A stretch of DNA of 42,431 nt from SIG644 sp045613985 (lineage in GTDB: Bacteria > Bacillota > Clostridia > Oscillospirales > CAG-272). The notes under the pieces were generated by a model. It was not told the origin of the DNA and did no database searches. It saw nothing but the letters and a program-made list of their open reading frames with translations. The DNA is taken from positions 1 through 42,431 of the forward strand of contig JAZLCA010000014.1 of NCBI GenBank assembly GCA_045613985.1. Reading direction: 5' to 3'. Positions 1-8,353 of the stretch are shown here, one piece after another (within the stretch, counting starts at the first letter, position 1; each line of letters opens with the position of its first letter). Made by a program: the position numbers and the translations under genes.

Positions 1-311
1 CCGTCACGCTGGCAGACAGCGGTCGCCCCATTCGCCGCGTCGCCGTTTTGGGCGGCTCGGGAGGCGATGACGTACTCTCGGCCCTTGCCGCGGGTGCCGA
101 CGCTTATCTAACCGGCGAAGCACCGCACCACTGGCTGGTGGATGCTCCCGAAATGGGGCTTTCCCTGCTCGTAGGCGGTCACTACCATACCGAATATTTG
201 GTCGTGGAACAGCTCGCGACCATGCTGAATGAATGGTTGCCCGATGCTCATATCCTGCCCATCAGCAGCAATTCCGTTAAAACTGTTATCAACCCGAGAT
301 CGATCAACTGA
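1..311 (+). CDS. Nif3-like dinuclear metal centre protein, C-terminal part (partial)
   Basis: Only the last ~103 codons are present; the reading frame is open from base 3 and the start lies outside the window. The visible part contains the late Nif3/DUF34 motifs: a glycine-rich GGSGGD turn, then GADAYLTGE, a His-rich stretch (APHHW) and GGHYHTE, whose His and Glu residues supply metal ligands in this family. Nif3 proteins form hexameric toroids with two-metal sites; several are annotated as GTP cyclohydrolase I type 2 homologues, but the physiological role is not settled. The stop is 15 bases before the next gene, whose AAAAGGAGAA ribosome site lies in the gap, so co-transcription is likely. 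The family call is firm and the function is not. Confidence 0.85.
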   Translation, partial: VTLADSGRPIRRVAVLGGSGGDDVLSALAAGADAYLTGEAPHHWLVDAPEMGLSLLVGGHYHTEYLVVEQLATMLNEWLPDAHILPISSNSVKTVINPRSIN

Positions 312-326
312 AAAGGAGAAAATATC

Positions 327-998
327 ATGACTTACGTCGTTTCCAATTTGCACGGCAATTTTCAAAAATACAAGGCAATGCTGGCCGAAATCAGCTTCAA
401 AGACACCGATATTCTTTACGTCCTCGGTGACATCGTTGACTACGGCGACGAACCCATGGAGCTGATTGCCGACATGAGCATGCGCTACAACGTCTACCCC
501 GTCGTAGGCGAGCACGATTTTCGTGCCATCCGTATGCTGCAGGGCTTTGACCGTATGCTCAAGAGTGGCGATACCCCCGATCCCGACTATATTGCCGAGA
601 TGACGACCTGGATGGCCGACGGCGGCAAGGTCACGCTGGACGGTTTTCGCGCGCTGGACGAAGAGATGCGCGAAGGCGTCATTGACTATTTGTCCGATCT
701 GGCACTGTACGAAGAAGTCGAGGTCAAGGGCAAGACTTACCTGCTCGTTCACGCGGGAATTGCCGATTTCGATCCCGATGCCGACCTTGACGATTATATG
801 CCCGAGGACTTTTTCACCGAGCCCGCCAACCTTGGCGCGACCTACTACTCCGACAAGACGCTCGTCGTCGGTCACGTGCCCACCGAGAGCGGTAAGATCG
901 AGCGCGGCGAAGGCGTGATCGCCATCGACTGCGGCGTGGCAGAGGGCGGCAAGCTTGCTTGCCTGTGCCTGGATAACGGCAAGGAATTTTATGTCTGA
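327..998 (+). CDS. Calcineurin-like metallophosphatase family protein
   Basis: A 223-aa protein related to serine/threonine protein phosphatases and Ap4A hydrolases. The conserved blocks are present in order but altered: SNLHGN near residues 6-11 replaces the usual GDxHG, GDIVDYG near residues 35-41 is intact, GEHD near residue 60 replaces GNHD/E, and LLVHAGI near 140 and VVGHVPT near 180 match the C-terminal His ligands. The first metal-binding Asp is therefore Asn and the usual Asn of GNHD is Glu, so metal binding or activity may differ from classical family members. It starts behind a good AGGAGA site and its last bases overlap the start of rlmD by 8 nt, which suggests translational coupling. 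The substrate is unknown. Confidence 0.8.
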   Translation: MTYVVSNLHGNFQKYKAMLAEISFKDTDILYVLGDIVDYGDEPMELIADMSMRYNVYPVVGEHDFRAIRMLQGFDRMLKSGDTPDPDYIAEMTTWMADGGKVTLDGFRALDEEMREGVIDYLSDLALYEEVEVKGKTYLLVHAGIADFDPDADLDDYMPEDFFTEPANLGATYYSDKTLVVGHVPTESGKIERGEGVIAIDCGVAEGGKLACLCLDNGKEFYV

Positions 999-2382
999 TC
1001 TTCACAACGACACGCTCTTGCGCAAGGGGAGCGTACTTGAAATCGCGATTGAGGAAATCAATAATCTGGGCAGCGGTGTGGGCCATGCCCCCGACGGCCG
1101 CGTGGTGTTTATCCGCGGGGCTTTGACAGGCGAGCGCGTCCGCGCCACCGTTATCAAAGCAGCAACCGGCTTTTACGTCGCCAAGCTGGATCAGGTTCTC
1201 TCCTCTTCTCCCTATCGCCTGCCCGACGATGCCCCCGACTGCGGCACGGGCGAGAGCTGCGGCGGCTGCATCTACCGCCACATCACCTACGAGCATGAAC
1301 TGGAGCTGAAACAGAATTACGTCAAAAATGCCTTTTGCAAGGTAGGACTGTCCGACGTTATCGTCGAGCCCGTCCGCTCGACGGGGGCCTACGCGGGCTA
1401 CCGCAACAAGGCCCAGTATCCTGTCGGCAAGATGGGCAACAAAACGGTCGCCGGCTTTTATGCGACCAAATCGCACACGATTCTCCCCGCTCACGGGTGT
1501 TTGCTTCAGCCCCCCGTGTTCTCGGACATTGTGCGCTCCATTTGCGATTTTTGCACCGAACAAGACATCTCCGTCTATGATGAAAACAGAGGCCGGGGGC
1601 TTCTACGCCACATCTATCTGCGCCACGGCCAGAACACCGGAGAGATCATGGTGTGCCTCGTCATCAACGGTAACTCCCTTCCCAAATCCGACGCACTGTG
1701 CCGCCGCCTGACCGATGCCTTCCCCGGTATCGTTTCCATCCTGCTCAATCATAACACCAAGAACACCAACGTCGTGCTGGGAGATCGCTACACGACGCTT
1801 TATGGCCGCGCCTATATTGAGGACGTACTGTGCGCACGACGCTTCCGCATCGCTCCCGACGCCTTTTATCAGGTCAATCACGACGGAGCAGAGCTACTCT
1901 ACGCCATCGCCGCCGAGCGGGCAAATCTTTCGGGCAACGAAACTCTTTTGGATCTGTACTGCGGCATCGGCACCATCGGCATGAGTATGGCTGACCGCAC
2001 GAAAAAGCTGATCGGCGTGGAGATCGTTCCCGCCGCCGTCGAGTGCGCAAAGCTTAACGCACAGCTCAACGGCCTTGCCAACACTGACTTCCGCTGCGCC
2101 GATGCAGGCGATCCGGATACACTGCTTGCTTGCCTTGGCGACACCACGCCCGACGTAGTCATTCTCGACCCGCCCCGCAAGGGCTCGACAAACGAGCTGA
2201 TCGACGCGCTCGCCCGGCGCGGCATCACCCGCGTGGTCTACATTTCCTGCGATCCCGATACCCTCGCTCGCGATTGCGTCAGATTCCGGGAGAATGGGTA
2301 TGAGATCGGCACGGTAACGCCCGTGGATATGTTTCCGAGGACGGGGCACGTCGAGAGTGTCGTTTGTCTCACACAAAAATGA
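991..2382 (+). CDS. rlmD: 23S rRNA (uracil-C5)-methyltransferase, RlmD/RumA family
   Basis: A 463-aa SAM-dependent RNA methyltransferase that makes 5-methyluridine in 23S rRNA. Visible parts: an N-terminal TRAM RNA-binding domain (about 1-70); a 4Fe-4S ligand set Cys84, Cys90, Cys93 and Cys170; SAM motif DLYCGIGTIG near 321-330; DPPRKG at 393-398; and the catalytic Cys420 in VVYISCDPDTLARD. It ends with the usual TGHVESVVCLTQ tail. The start at 991 was chosen over an upstream in-frame codon at 955 because 991 is where homology begins, lies behind GGAA and overlaps the previous stop. The extreme 3' end is copied again about 1.2 kb downstream (see repeats). The exact target (U1939, U747 or both) cannot be told from sequence. 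Confidence 0.93.
   Translation: MSDLHNDTLLRKGSVLEIAIEEINNLGSGVGHAPDGRVVFIRGALTGERVRATVIKAATGFYVAKLDQVLSSSPYRLPDDAPDCGTGESCGGCIYRHITYEHELELKQNYVKNAFCKVGLSDVIVEPVRSTGAYAGYRNKAQYPVGKMGNKTVAGFYATKSHTILPAHGCLLQPPVFSDIVRSICDFCTEQDISVYDENRGRGLLRHIYLRHGQNTGEIMVCLVINGNSLPKSDALCRRLTDAFPGIVSILLNHNTKNTNVVLGDRYTTLYGRAYIEDVLCARRFRIAPDAFYQVNHDGAELLYAIAAERANLSGNETLLDLYCGIGTIGMSMADRTKKLIGVEIVPAAVECAKLNAQLNGLANTDFRCADAGDPDTLLACLGDTTPDVVILDPPRKGSTNELIDALARRGITRVVYISCDPDTLARDCVRFRENGYEIGTVTPVDMFPRTGHVESVVCLTQK
2347..2372 (+). repeat. rlmD 3'-end sequence, copy 1 (direct repeat)
   Basis: A 26-bp stretch inside the last codons of rlmD, beginning CACGTCGA and ending GTCGTTTGTCTCAC. It matches 3560-3585 in 23 of 26 positions, same orientation. 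It encodes the HVESVVCLT tail. Confidence 0.8.
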
Positions 2383-2438
2383 GCCCAAAATCGGCTTAAA
2401 ACGAGAAAATTGATCTTTTTTAGGAAAGGAGAAGCACA

Positions 2439-3500
2439 ATGAAAGAAGAAAAAAGTGTTATAGAAGCAATATCAGAGACCATCGCGAATGCCGTTGGTGA
2501 TGATGATTTTGATCTGCCGCTTGCCGCATTTCAAACAAGCTCTCCCAGCTCTGAAGAAATCAATGCGGCTTACGTTGAGGAGATCAAAGCATATAAAAGC
2601 GCGCCGGTTTCCCCTTGCAACAAGGCCGCGTCACTCAAGCTGCTGAAGCGTTTTGGGCGCACGTATTTCCGTGATTTTTGGTCGTCTCCCGTGGCAGACT
2701 ATCTTCCCGCTGTCAGTGAGGGAACGATGAAGCTGTGCGAAACGGTTTATCCGCACGATGAAGCAATCCGCTATGCGCAAGAATTGATTTCTACTCTTTC
2801 GCCCCGAGAGTTGGCCAAGGATTTTCTCTACGGCGTTGCACACAATGCCCCCGAATACAGAACGGCACTCGCTTGCTATTACCATATCAAAAATCTACCC
2901 AAGCACGAATTTGAAAAGAAATACGTTGGTTCTATCGTAGGCAAAAACGGTCAAATGGAGGACAGATATAACGAAAACCGATGCGAAATCTGCCAATATG
3001 ACTCTGCCGTCAGTGCAGAACCGAAAATGCAATTCTGGCACATCAACAGCGATATGGAGCATTTTTATTTCAAAGCGTTGATTCCGTTCGCGTTTAATCT
3101 TAATAAAGCCATCGTGTTTTTGGAGGAATACCAAACGGTTCCACGCCCCGAGCATTCGCCCACAGATTACGAACATTTCAAAAAAATCATCGAGGTCATA
3201 GAAAATTCACCTCAAAACACCACCTCGGGGAAACTACGCCGCGAGTTAAAGCAATCCGGGCTTTTGTCCATGACGATGGTGCAAATCGAAGCCTTTATCG
3301 ATATGCTGGGGTATCTCAACATCCTGCACCCCAACGATTGCTTCGGGGTTACTGTCGGACACACCTGTGAAAAGGATATGCTTTATGCGCTGAGCGACCG
3401 AAGCTATGCCGCTTACCCCGTTAACCGATGGACACGCAAATGCGGCATTGACTACGATAGTATTTCCCTGCTTTTTGACGGGATTTACGACGAAAAGTGA
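2439..3500 (+). CDS. Hypothetical protein, possible zinc-binding and winged-helix segments
   Basis: A 353-aa protein that I do not recognise. It has a good AAAGGAGAAG ribosome site 8 bases before the ATG. There is no signal peptide or membrane segment, so it is probably cytoplasmic. One CxxC pair (CEICQY, near residue 182) could be half of a metal site. The segment around residues 258-292 (SGKLRRELKQSGL followed by a helix-rich stretch) has the look of a small helix-turn-helix or winged-helix fold, but that is inference. The gene is visibly more A/T-rich than rlmD and lies exactly between the two copies of the rlmD 3' tail, so it may be cargo of an integrated element. No function is proposed. 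Confidence 0.75.
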   Translation: MKEEKSVIEAISETIANAVGDDDFDLPLAAFQTSSPSSEEINAAYVEEIKAYKSAPVSPCNKAASLKLLKRFGRTYFRDFWSSPVADYLPAVSEGTMKLCETVYPHDEAIRYAQELISTLSPRELAKDFLYGVAHNAPEYRTALACYYHIKNLPKHEFEKKYVGSIVGKNGQMEDRYNENRCEICQYDSAVSAEPKMQFWHINSDMEHFYFKALIPFAFNLNKAIVFLEEYQTVPRPEHSPTDYEHFKKIIEVIENSPQNTTSGKLRRELKQSGLLSMTMVQIEAFIDMLGYLNILHPNDCFGVTVGHTCEKDMLYALSDRSYAAYPVNRWTRKCGIDYDSISLLFDGIYDEK

Positions 3501-3559
3501 GACTTTAAGGTATTACACCCCCGCTTTGACCGATTTTGAGACCTTTTGTAGTCTTGCAC

Positions 3560-3585
3560 CACGTCGAAACCGTCGTTTGTCTCAC
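3560..3585 (+). repeat. rlmD 3'-end sequence, copy 2 (direct repeat, vestigial tail)
   Basis: Second copy of the rlmD tail, 23 of 26 bases identical to 2347-2372. Read in its own frame, 3560-3595 encodes HVETVVCLTRRR followed by a stop, which is a typical RlmD/RumA C-terminus without any preceding methyltransferase body. It lies just upstream of the ASCH gene. Confidence 0.8.
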
Positions 3586-3597
3586 GAGGAGATAATT

Positions 3598-3969
3598 ATG
3601 CTATTTTCCGAAGAAAAACACACCATGCACAGGATGAAACTCAATCCTGCCCCGTTTGAAATGATAAAGAGCGGGCAAAAAACGATTGAACTCCGGTTGT
3701 TCGATGAGAAGCGCCAGCAAATCAAAGCCGGAGATAACATTCTTTTTACTAACACCGCGAACGAAGAAACGCTGAGTACAACCGTTGTAAAACTGCATCG
3801 CTTCCATAGTTTCGAGGAATTGTACAAATCCTTGCCTTTACTGCAATGCGGATATACAGCCGAGGACGTTGATAAGGCGCACCCGTCCGATATGGAACAG
3901 TATTATTCGGTTGAACAGCAGAACAAATACGGTGTTGTCGGCATTGAACTTTGCCGTCCAAACGAATGA
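3598..3969 (+). CDS. ASCH domain-containing protein
   Basis: A 123-aa protein made almost entirely of one ASCH domain, a beta-barrel fold related to PUA and thought to bind RNA or modified nucleotides; some members are amidohydrolases acting on N4-acetylcytidine. The diagnostic segment is residues 12-40, MKLNPAPFEMIKSGQKTIE followed by LRLFDEKRQQIKAGD, with the conserved Lys/Glu pair of the family. The start at 3598 follows GAGGAG at an 8-9-base spacing. It sits immediately after the vestigial rlmD tail, so it may belong to the same inserted block or be the ancestral downstream neighbour. Function beyond the domain name is unknown. Confidence 0.85.
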   Translation: MLFSEEKHTMHRMKLNPAPFEMIKSGQKTIELRLFDEKRQQIKAGDNILFTNTANEETLSTTVVKLHRFHSFEELYKSLPLLQCGYTAEDVDKAHPSDMEQYYSVEQQNKYGVVGIELCRPNE

Positions 3970-4054
3970 CGGGCAACTCAAAAATTTCCCATACGCAATA
4001 GATCCATTCGCGCATCACATCCAAAAAAATTTCAAAAACAAGGATACATACACC

Positions 4055-4945
4055 ATGAATTCAGCCAAACAACGAATCAAAGAATTATTTTTTGACGTAC
4101 TGTACGCCATCGGCGCCGGCATTATTGTCGGCACGGCCTACTTTTTCTTTCAGAACAGCAACGGCTTTGCACCGGGCGGGGTGGGCGGACTTGCCACCAT
4201 CACTCACCATTGGATCGAAGACCGCATCAGTTGGTCGCTTTTGATGATCGCCTTTAATCTGCCCATTTTCGTTTTGGTAGGTGCGATGGTCAATAAAAAG
4301 CTCGGCTTGATTTTGAGCGTTTATATGATCGTTCAGTCCCTTATCCCCAAATTTTACGAGGCCGTCGGGGCGCACCCTTATTGTCTTGCCGTCAACGGAC
4401 AAGACTTCAATATCGTGTTTGCCTGCATTGCAACGGGCGTCATCTCGGGATTCGGCTTTTCTTTGATGCTTCGGCGGTTTGGTGCCAGCGGAGGTACGTA
4501 CGGCATATCTGCACTGATCAAAAAAGCAAAGCCTGAAATGAACATCGCCTACGTCTCCTTTATTTTGGACGCAAGCGTGGTATTCATCGCGTTCTTTGTG
4601 TACGGTATGAAGGTCACCCCCACCATCTGCACGCTGCTCAACCTGTTTATCGCCAATATTATCGTTGACAACGGTCTGAGCGGCATTAAAAACGGCTACA
4701 AATTTGAGATCATTACATCAAATCCAACCGAGCTGTCTGCAGATCTCGTTACTCATCTCAGACGCGGTGTTACCAAGATCAACGTTCACGGAATATACTC
4801 CAATACGGATAAATATATGCTGGTCTGCATCGTCCACAAGCGCCAGATCGGTGAGATGATGAAGATCATCAAGCGCTATCCCGATACCTTCGCCAGCTTC
4901 GAAAAAGTAAACGAGGTGTTTGGAAACTTCAAGCAAAAAGTTTAA
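4055..4945 (+). CDS. YitT family membrane protein (DUF161 plus DUF2179)
   Basis: A 296-aa integral membrane protein. The N-terminal ~200 residues carry about five hydrophobic helices with the family signatures NSNGFAPGGVGGLA near 35-48 and GASGGTYGIS near 145-155. The last ~80 residues form a soluble DUF2179 domain (GYKFEIITSNP...GVTKINVHGIYS). Proteins of this family are common in Firmicutes in several paralogues; a transport role is often assumed but unproven. The start at 4055 follows AAGGATAC; upstream in-frame codons would run through the 3' end of the ASCH gene. The next small membrane gene begins 9 bases after the stop. Confidence 0.88.
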   Translation: MNSAKQRIKELFFDVLYAIGAGIIVGTAYFFFQNSNGFAPGGVGGLATITHHWIEDRISWSLLMIAFNLPIFVLVGAMVNKKLGLILSVYMIVQSLIPKFYEAVGAHPYCLAVNGQDFNIVFACIATGVISGFGFSLMLRRFGASGGTYGISALIKKAKPEMNIAYVSFILDASVVFIAFFVYGMKVTPTICTLLNLFIANIIVDNGLSGIKNGYKFEIITSNPTELSADLVTHLRRGVTKINVHGIYSNTDKYMLVCIVHKRQIGEMMKIIKRYPDTFASFEKVNEVFGNFKQKV

Positions 4946-4954
4946 GAAACGACC

Positions 4955-5203
4955 ATGAAAAGCAGAAAAAAGCTCATTGGGCAAGCACTCTCCGAGGCCT
5001 TATGCGAGATAGTATTAACTTTCATCTTCTTTGGTATCGGCGCATGGATCATCCGCTTGTTTGGCGGAAATATTGATTCTCCGAACGTAGACGGTGATCT
5101 GATTATTTTACTCGGCATTATCGCTTTTGTAGCAATTTTCGGAACTGTTTATTCTTTGCTCCAATGGATCAAGAAAAAACGAAAAAAATCGAGCGATTCG
5201 TGA
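4955..5203 (+). CDS. Small two-helix membrane protein, hypothetical
   Basis: An 82-aa protein with two hydrophobic helices (about residues 14-37 and 48-70) and a Lys-rich tail, so both ends are predicted to face the cytoplasm. It starts 9 bases after the YitT gene with no clear separate ribosome site, so translation is probably coupled to it. I do not recognise a family. Its A/T-rich codon use resembles the adjacent accessory genes rather than the metabolic genes that follow. Confidence 0.6.
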   Translation: MKSRKKLIGQALSEALCEIVLTFIFFGIGAWIIRLFGGNIDSPNVDGDLIILLGIIAFVAIFGTVYSLLQWIKKKRKKSSDS

Positions 5204-5297
5204 GTCGCCCTACCTCTTTCGCAGACAAAAACAAACGAATAAAGGCAAGACACAGAGAGCATCCTACGTAAATCCCCCCTCTTGAAAGGAGCCTCCC

Positions 5298-6248
5298 ATG
5301 TGTACCGCCATCCGCTACAAAACAAAGAACCATTATTTTGGACGAAATTTAGACCTTGAGCGCGGCTACGGTGAGTGCGTAGTCATCACGCCGCGCCGCT
5401 TTCCTCTGCCCTTCCGTCATCTGCCAACCATGAACGCACACTACGCCATGATTGGCACGGCCGCCGTCGCGAACGAATATCCTTTATATTTTGAGGCCAC
5501 CAACGAAAAGGGTCTTAGCATGGCCGGGCTGAATTTCCCCGGCAACGCCCATTATTTTGACGTACAACGAGGCTACGACAACGTAGCCTCCTTTGAACTC
5601 ATCCCCTATCTTTTGGGCAAGTGCGCTGCAATCGGCGAGGTACGCCATGTGCTGGACAGAGTGCGCATCGTGCATACGAATTTCAGCGCAAGCCTTCCTG
5701 TCTCTCCCTTGCACTGGCTCATCTCGGACGCCACCGCCTCCTTGACGCTGGAATGCACCCGCGACGGCATGAAGGTGTACGACAATCCGTTTGGTGTCCT
5801 GACCAACAACCCTACCTTTGATTATCACCTGACCAACGTCAGCAACTATATGCACCTGCACGAAGGACCTGCGGCGAACCATTTGCAAGGCGGTCTGCCC
5901 GTGTCCAATTACAGCCTTGGCATGGGAGCTTTGGGACTTCCCGGCGATTTTTCCAGTGCGTCACGCTTTGTGCGGGCGGTATTCGTCAAGCAAAAATCCG
6001 TCTGCGACGCAAGTGAGAAACAGAGTGTCAGCCAGTTTTTTCATATCCTCTCCTCGGTCGCTATGCCCCGCGGCTGTGTGCTCGCCCACGACGGGCAGTA
6101 CGAATACACCCGCTATTCCTGTTGCTGCAACACCGACAGCGGCGTATATTATTACACGACCTACGACGGCAGTACGATCCGAAAGGTGGACATGCGCGCC
6201 ATCGATCCGGATGCCGCAACTCTCTACAACTATCCAATGGATGAATAA
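5298..6248 (+). CDS. Choloylglycine hydrolase-family N-terminal nucleophile hydrolase (bile salt hydrolase / penicillin V acylase-like)
   Basis: A 316-aa linear amide C-N hydrolase. The protein begins Met-Cys-Thr-Ala, so removal of Met exposes Cys2 as the catalytic nucleophile and general base. The other active-site positions are visible: Arg16 and Asp19 in FGRNLDL, Asn79 in GLNFPG, Asn171 in LTNNPTF and Arg223 in SSASRF. The length matches characterised bile salt hydrolases and penicillin V acylases (about 315-330 aa). There is no signal peptide, which fits an intracellular Gram-positive bile salt hydrolase. Substrate (conjugated bile salts, penicillin V or N-acyl-homoserine lactone-type amides) cannot be decided from motifs alone. 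The ribosome site is GAAAGGAGCC. A gut habitat is suggested but not proven. Confidence 0.85.
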   Translation: MCTAIRYKTKNHYFGRNLDLERGYGECVVITPRRFPLPFRHLPTMNAHYAMIGTAAVANEYPLYFEATNEKGLSMAGLNFPGNAHYFDVQRGYDNVASFELIPYLLGKCAAIGEVRHVLDRVRIVHTNFSASLPVSPLHWLISDATASLTLECTRDGMKVYDNPFGVLTNNPTFDYHLTNVSNYMHLHEGPAANHLQGGLPVSNYSLGMGALGLPGDFSSASRFVRAVFVKQKSVCDASEKQSVSQFFHILSSVAMPRGCVLAHDGQYEYTRYSCCCNTDSGVYYYTTYDGSTIRKVDMRAIDPDAATLYNYPMDE

Positions 6249-6271
6249 CCCTCTGAAAGGAGAGCTTTACG

Positions 6272-6937
6272 ATGAAATTGCTCATCAATGCACTGATCAA
6301 ACTGATATTTGGACTAATTTTGGTGGGAGCGATGCTGTTCCTCCCCGCCTGGACGCTCGCCTATCCCGGTGCTTGGCTCTTCCTTGGCTTGTTGTTCATC
6401 CCCATGCTCATCCTGGGCGTGGTTATGCTATTCCAATCCCCCGCACTTTTAGAAAAACGCCTAAACAGCAAAGAAAAACAAGCAACACAAAAGGGGGTGC
6501 TTGCCCTGTCGGGTCTCATGTTCCCCGCAGGCTTCATCCTCTCCGCCTTGGATTTCCGCTATGACTGGTCGCACGTACCGCCATGGGCGGTCGTCACCGC
6601 ATCGATCCTGTTTCTCGTCGGCTACGGACTGTACGCCGAGGTCATGCGGGAAAACGCTTATCTTTCCCGCACGATCGAAGTGCAAAAAGATCAAATCGTC
6701 GTGGATACCGGACTGTACGGTATCGTCCGTCACCCGATGTATTTGGCGACTCTTTTGATGTTTCTTCCCTTGCCCTTGATTTTAGGCTCCTTCTGGGGCC
6801 TCGTTCCCATGGCATTATATCCTGCTATCATTATCGTGCGCCTTCTGAATGAAGAAAAGGTACTGACCGAAGGGCTTGATGGCTATGCCAAATACAAAGA
6901 AAAAGTAAAATATCGTCTGATCCCATTCCTTTGGTAA
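6272..6937 (+). CDS. Isoprenylcysteine carboxyl methyltransferase-like membrane methyltransferase
   Basis: A 221-aa protein with about five membrane helices. The C-terminal half has the ICMT/PEMT SAM-binding signature: GLYGIVRHPMY near 149-159, then a hydrophobic helix pair and NEEKVL...GYAKYKEKVKYRLIPFLW at the end. In bacteria these proteins methylate small lipids or isoprenoid-like acceptors rather than prenylated proteins; the acceptor here is unknown. It begins 23 bases after the hydrolase gene, behind AAAGGAGAG, and is probably in the same operon. Confidence 0.85.
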   Translation: MKLLINALIKLIFGLILVGAMLFLPAWTLAYPGAWLFLGLLFIPMLILGVVMLFQSPALLEKRLNSKEKQATQKGVLALSGLMFPAGFILSALDFRYDWSHVPPWAVVTASILFLVGYGLYAEVMRENAYLSRTIEVQKDQIVVDTGLYGIVRHPMYLATLLMFLPLPLILGSFWGLVPMALYPAIIIVRLLNEEKVLTEGLDGYAKYKEKVKYRLIPFLW

Positions 6938-6977
6938 ATCATTTATTTCACATAAAAAACATAGAAAGAGGTAAAAA

Positions 6978-8303
6978 ATGACTCCTTTTATTATTGCACT
7001 CATTTTGTTCGCCGTTACATACGTTTTACTGTTCGCCCTGCCCAAGTACCGCAGCTTCGTGGCACTCGGCTCGGCTGTCGTTTTCTCGGTCTGGCTGGGT
7101 TTTCTTTGCTCGGACGTTGAGTTCACATTTGCCAACGTTTTGGGAGCCATCGACTTCAACATTCTCATGATGATCGCAGGCACGATGGGCATCGTGTCGC
7201 TCTTCATCGAGTCCAAAATGCCCATGCGCTTGGCCGACTGGATGCTGAGCAAATTCAAGAACGTGCGCGCCTCCATCGTTGCCATGGCCATTTTATCCGG
7301 CGTGGTTTCGGCCTTCGTTGACAACGTCGCGACCGTTCTGATGATCGCGCCGATCGCACTGGCCGTCTGCAAAAAGCAGAATATGTCGCCCGTCTATCCC
7401 ATCATCGCCATCGCCATCTCCTCCAATCTGCAGGGCGCGGCCACGCTGGTGGGCGATACGACCTCCATCCTGCTTGGAGGCTATGCCGATATGAACTTCT
7501 TTGATTTCTTTGTATTCAAGGGCCGCCCCGGCATCTTCTGGGCCGTTGAATTGGGTGCCGCCTTGACCGCCATCATTCTGCTGTTCATTTTCCGCAAGGA
7601 AACCCGCCCTCTCAAGCTGAGCGATAAGACCAAAGTCACCGACTACGTTCCTACGGCTCTTATGCTGGGTGTCATCGTTTGCCTCATTCTTGCATCCTTT
7701 ATTCCCGAGCCTGCTACGGGCGTGCTCAAGACGCTGTACGACCTGCGAAACGGCATCATCTGCATGGTGCTTTTGGTTATCGGTCTGATCGTCAACCTCT
7801 GCCGCACCAAGAGCCTGTCCGCCACCAAGTTGGTCTTTGCCGAGATGGACTACCAGACGCTTCTTCTGCTGGCTTCCCTGTTCGTCGTGATCGAGGGCAT
7901 TACCTCGGCGGGCGTCATTGACAAGCTGGCTGAATTGCTCGTCAAGATGGGCGGTAGCAATCTGTTCCTGATGTACACCATCATCGTCTTTGCCTCGGTA
8001 ATCATTTCTGCCTTTGTCGATAATATTCCCTACGTTCTGACCATGCTCCCCGTGGTTGAGGGCGTGGCCAATTCCATGGGCGTTGCCCCCTTTGTCCTGT
8101 ATTTCGGTCTTTTGGTCGGTGCCACGCTGGGCGGCAACATTACTCCCATCGGTGCCAGTGCCAATATCACGGGTATCGGTATTTTGCGCAAGGAAGGCTA
8201 CGAAGTCAAGGCGGGCGACTTTATGAAGATCAGCGTTCCCTTTACCCTCACCGCCGTTCTGTCGGGCTATGCTTTCATTTGGATCTTCTGGGGATTGATG
8301 TAA
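6978..8303 (+). CDS. SLC13 / ArsB-NhaD superfamily permease
   Basis: A 441-aa transporter with about 11 hydrophobic helices in two similar halves. Each half carries the ion-transporter hairpin signature: SAFVDNVATVLMIAP near 111-125 and SAFVDNIPYVLTMLP near 340-355, followed by GGNITPIGASAN near 385-396. This repeated SAFVDN motif is typical of the ArsB/NhaD/CitM group, which moves anions or exchanges Na+/H+. There is no neighbouring arsenic gene, so arsenite export is not supported; dicarboxylate or citrate uptake and Na+/H+ exchange are alternatives. The start follows AAAGAGG. Confidence 0.85.
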   Translation: MTPFIIALILFAVTYVLLFALPKYRSFVALGSAVVFSVWLGFLCSDVEFTFANVLGAIDFNILMMIAGTMGIVSLFIESKMPMRLADWMLSKFKNVRASIVAMAILSGVVSAFVDNVATVLMIAPIALAVCKKQNMSPVYPIIAIAISSNLQGAATLVGDTTSILLGGYADMNFFDFFVFKGRPGIFWAVELGAALTAIILLFIFRKETRPLKLSDKTKVTDYVPTALMLGVIVCLILASFIPEPATGVLKTLYDLRNGIICMVLLVIGLIVNLCRTKSLSATKLVFAEMDYQTLLLLASLFVVIEGITSAGVIDKLAELLVKMGGSNLFLMYTIIVFASVIISAFVDNIPYVLTMLPVVEGVANSMGVAPFVLYFGLLVGATLGGNITPIGASANITGIGILRKEGYEVKAGDFMKISVPFTLTAVLSGYAFIWIFWGLM

Positions 8304-8353
8304 CACATCCGCCGGTTATCCTTTATTAAATTCAATCATTCAGGAGAAAAGAT

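Noticed and set aside
5203..5298. Regulatory RNA in the gap before the bile-salt-hydrolase-like gene
   Set aside because: No paired stems, promoter or terminator could be found in the 95 bases.
6978..8303. Arsenite efflux pump ArsB
   Set aside because: Only superfamily motifs are seen and no arsR, arsA or arsC is nearby.
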